Part shown: positions 15,559-15,564 of the stretch, one piece after another | How the letters are laid out: each line of letters starts with the position of its first letter | Position numbering within the stretch: the first letter of the stretch is position 1 | Source of the DNA: Balneolales bacterium | GTDB taxonomy: Bacteria > Bacteroidota > Rhodothermia > Balneolales > Natronogracilivirgulaceae | NCBI GenBank assembly: GCA_007131535.1 | Contig: SLQI01000510.1 | Coordinates: 1-15,564 of the forward strand | DNA length: 15,564 nt | Direction: 5' to 3' | Notes under the pieces: generated by a model | What the model saw: only the letters and a program-made list of their open reading frames with translations | What the model was told of the DNA's origin: nothing | The model's database searches: none | Position numbers and translations under genes: made by a program

Positions 15559-15564
15559 GACAGA

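Noticed and set aside
1..15564. CRISPR arrays, tRNA or rRNA genes, phage genes, toxin-antitoxin or defence modules
   Set aside because: No spaced direct repeats, cloverleaf-like sequence or recognisable phage, toxin or defence protein was found on either strand.

Overview
The window is a piece of a bacterial chromosome made almost entirely of protein-coding genes. Several traits suggest a member of the Bacteroidota/Rhodothermota/Balneolota assemblage, probably a marine or halophilic Balneolota-like organism. Base composition is moderate, most genes lack strong Shine-Dalgarno sequences, there is a large TolB-propeller/barrel surface protein, and scpB sits next to rluB. The membrane pyrophosphatase and Na+/amino-acid symporter fit such a lifestyle. 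The taxon is inferred from general gene content, not from a marker gene.

Layout. (1) 2-1663, plus strand: the C-terminal part of a TyrZ-type tyrosyl-tRNA synthetase, cut by the window edge inside KMSKS, followed 6 bases later by a two-lobed ankyrin-repeat protein. (2) 1685-9095, minus strand: a run read right to left as scpB, rluB-type pseudouridine synthase, alpha/beta hydrolase, exported TPR protein, YgjP-type metalloprotein and, after a 135-base gap with a possible promoter, a 946-residue exported protein. That last protein combines a gluzincin-type peptidase domain, a TolB-like propeller and a predicted C-terminal outer-membrane barrel. The middle genes are tightly packed (TGATG overlap, a 38-base overlap, a 2-base gap), so they look co-transcribed. 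(3) 9096-9938: an 843-base gene-poor stretch holding a compound inverted-repeat element (REP/BIME- or MITE-like). (4) 9939-15533, plus strand: an AGCS Na+/amino-acid symporter with a TTG start and a good terminator, an M14 carboxypeptidase-like enzyme, a K+-independent-type H+-pumping pyrophosphatase with a good terminator, and leucyl/phenylalanyl-tRNA-protein transferase (aat).

Functionally this is a housekeeping neighbourhood: translation (tyrS), ribosome modification (rluB), chromosome segregation (scpB), N-degron tagging (aat) and ion/amino-acid transport (AGCS, hppA). Four less understood genes are interspersed: ankyrin, TPR, YgjP and the 946-residue fusion. I found no CRISPR array, tRNA, rRNA, phage or complete insertion sequence, and no convincing undescribed system. 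The items most worth a second look are the peptidase-propeller-barrel protein, the duplicated ankyrin module and the intergenic repeat element.
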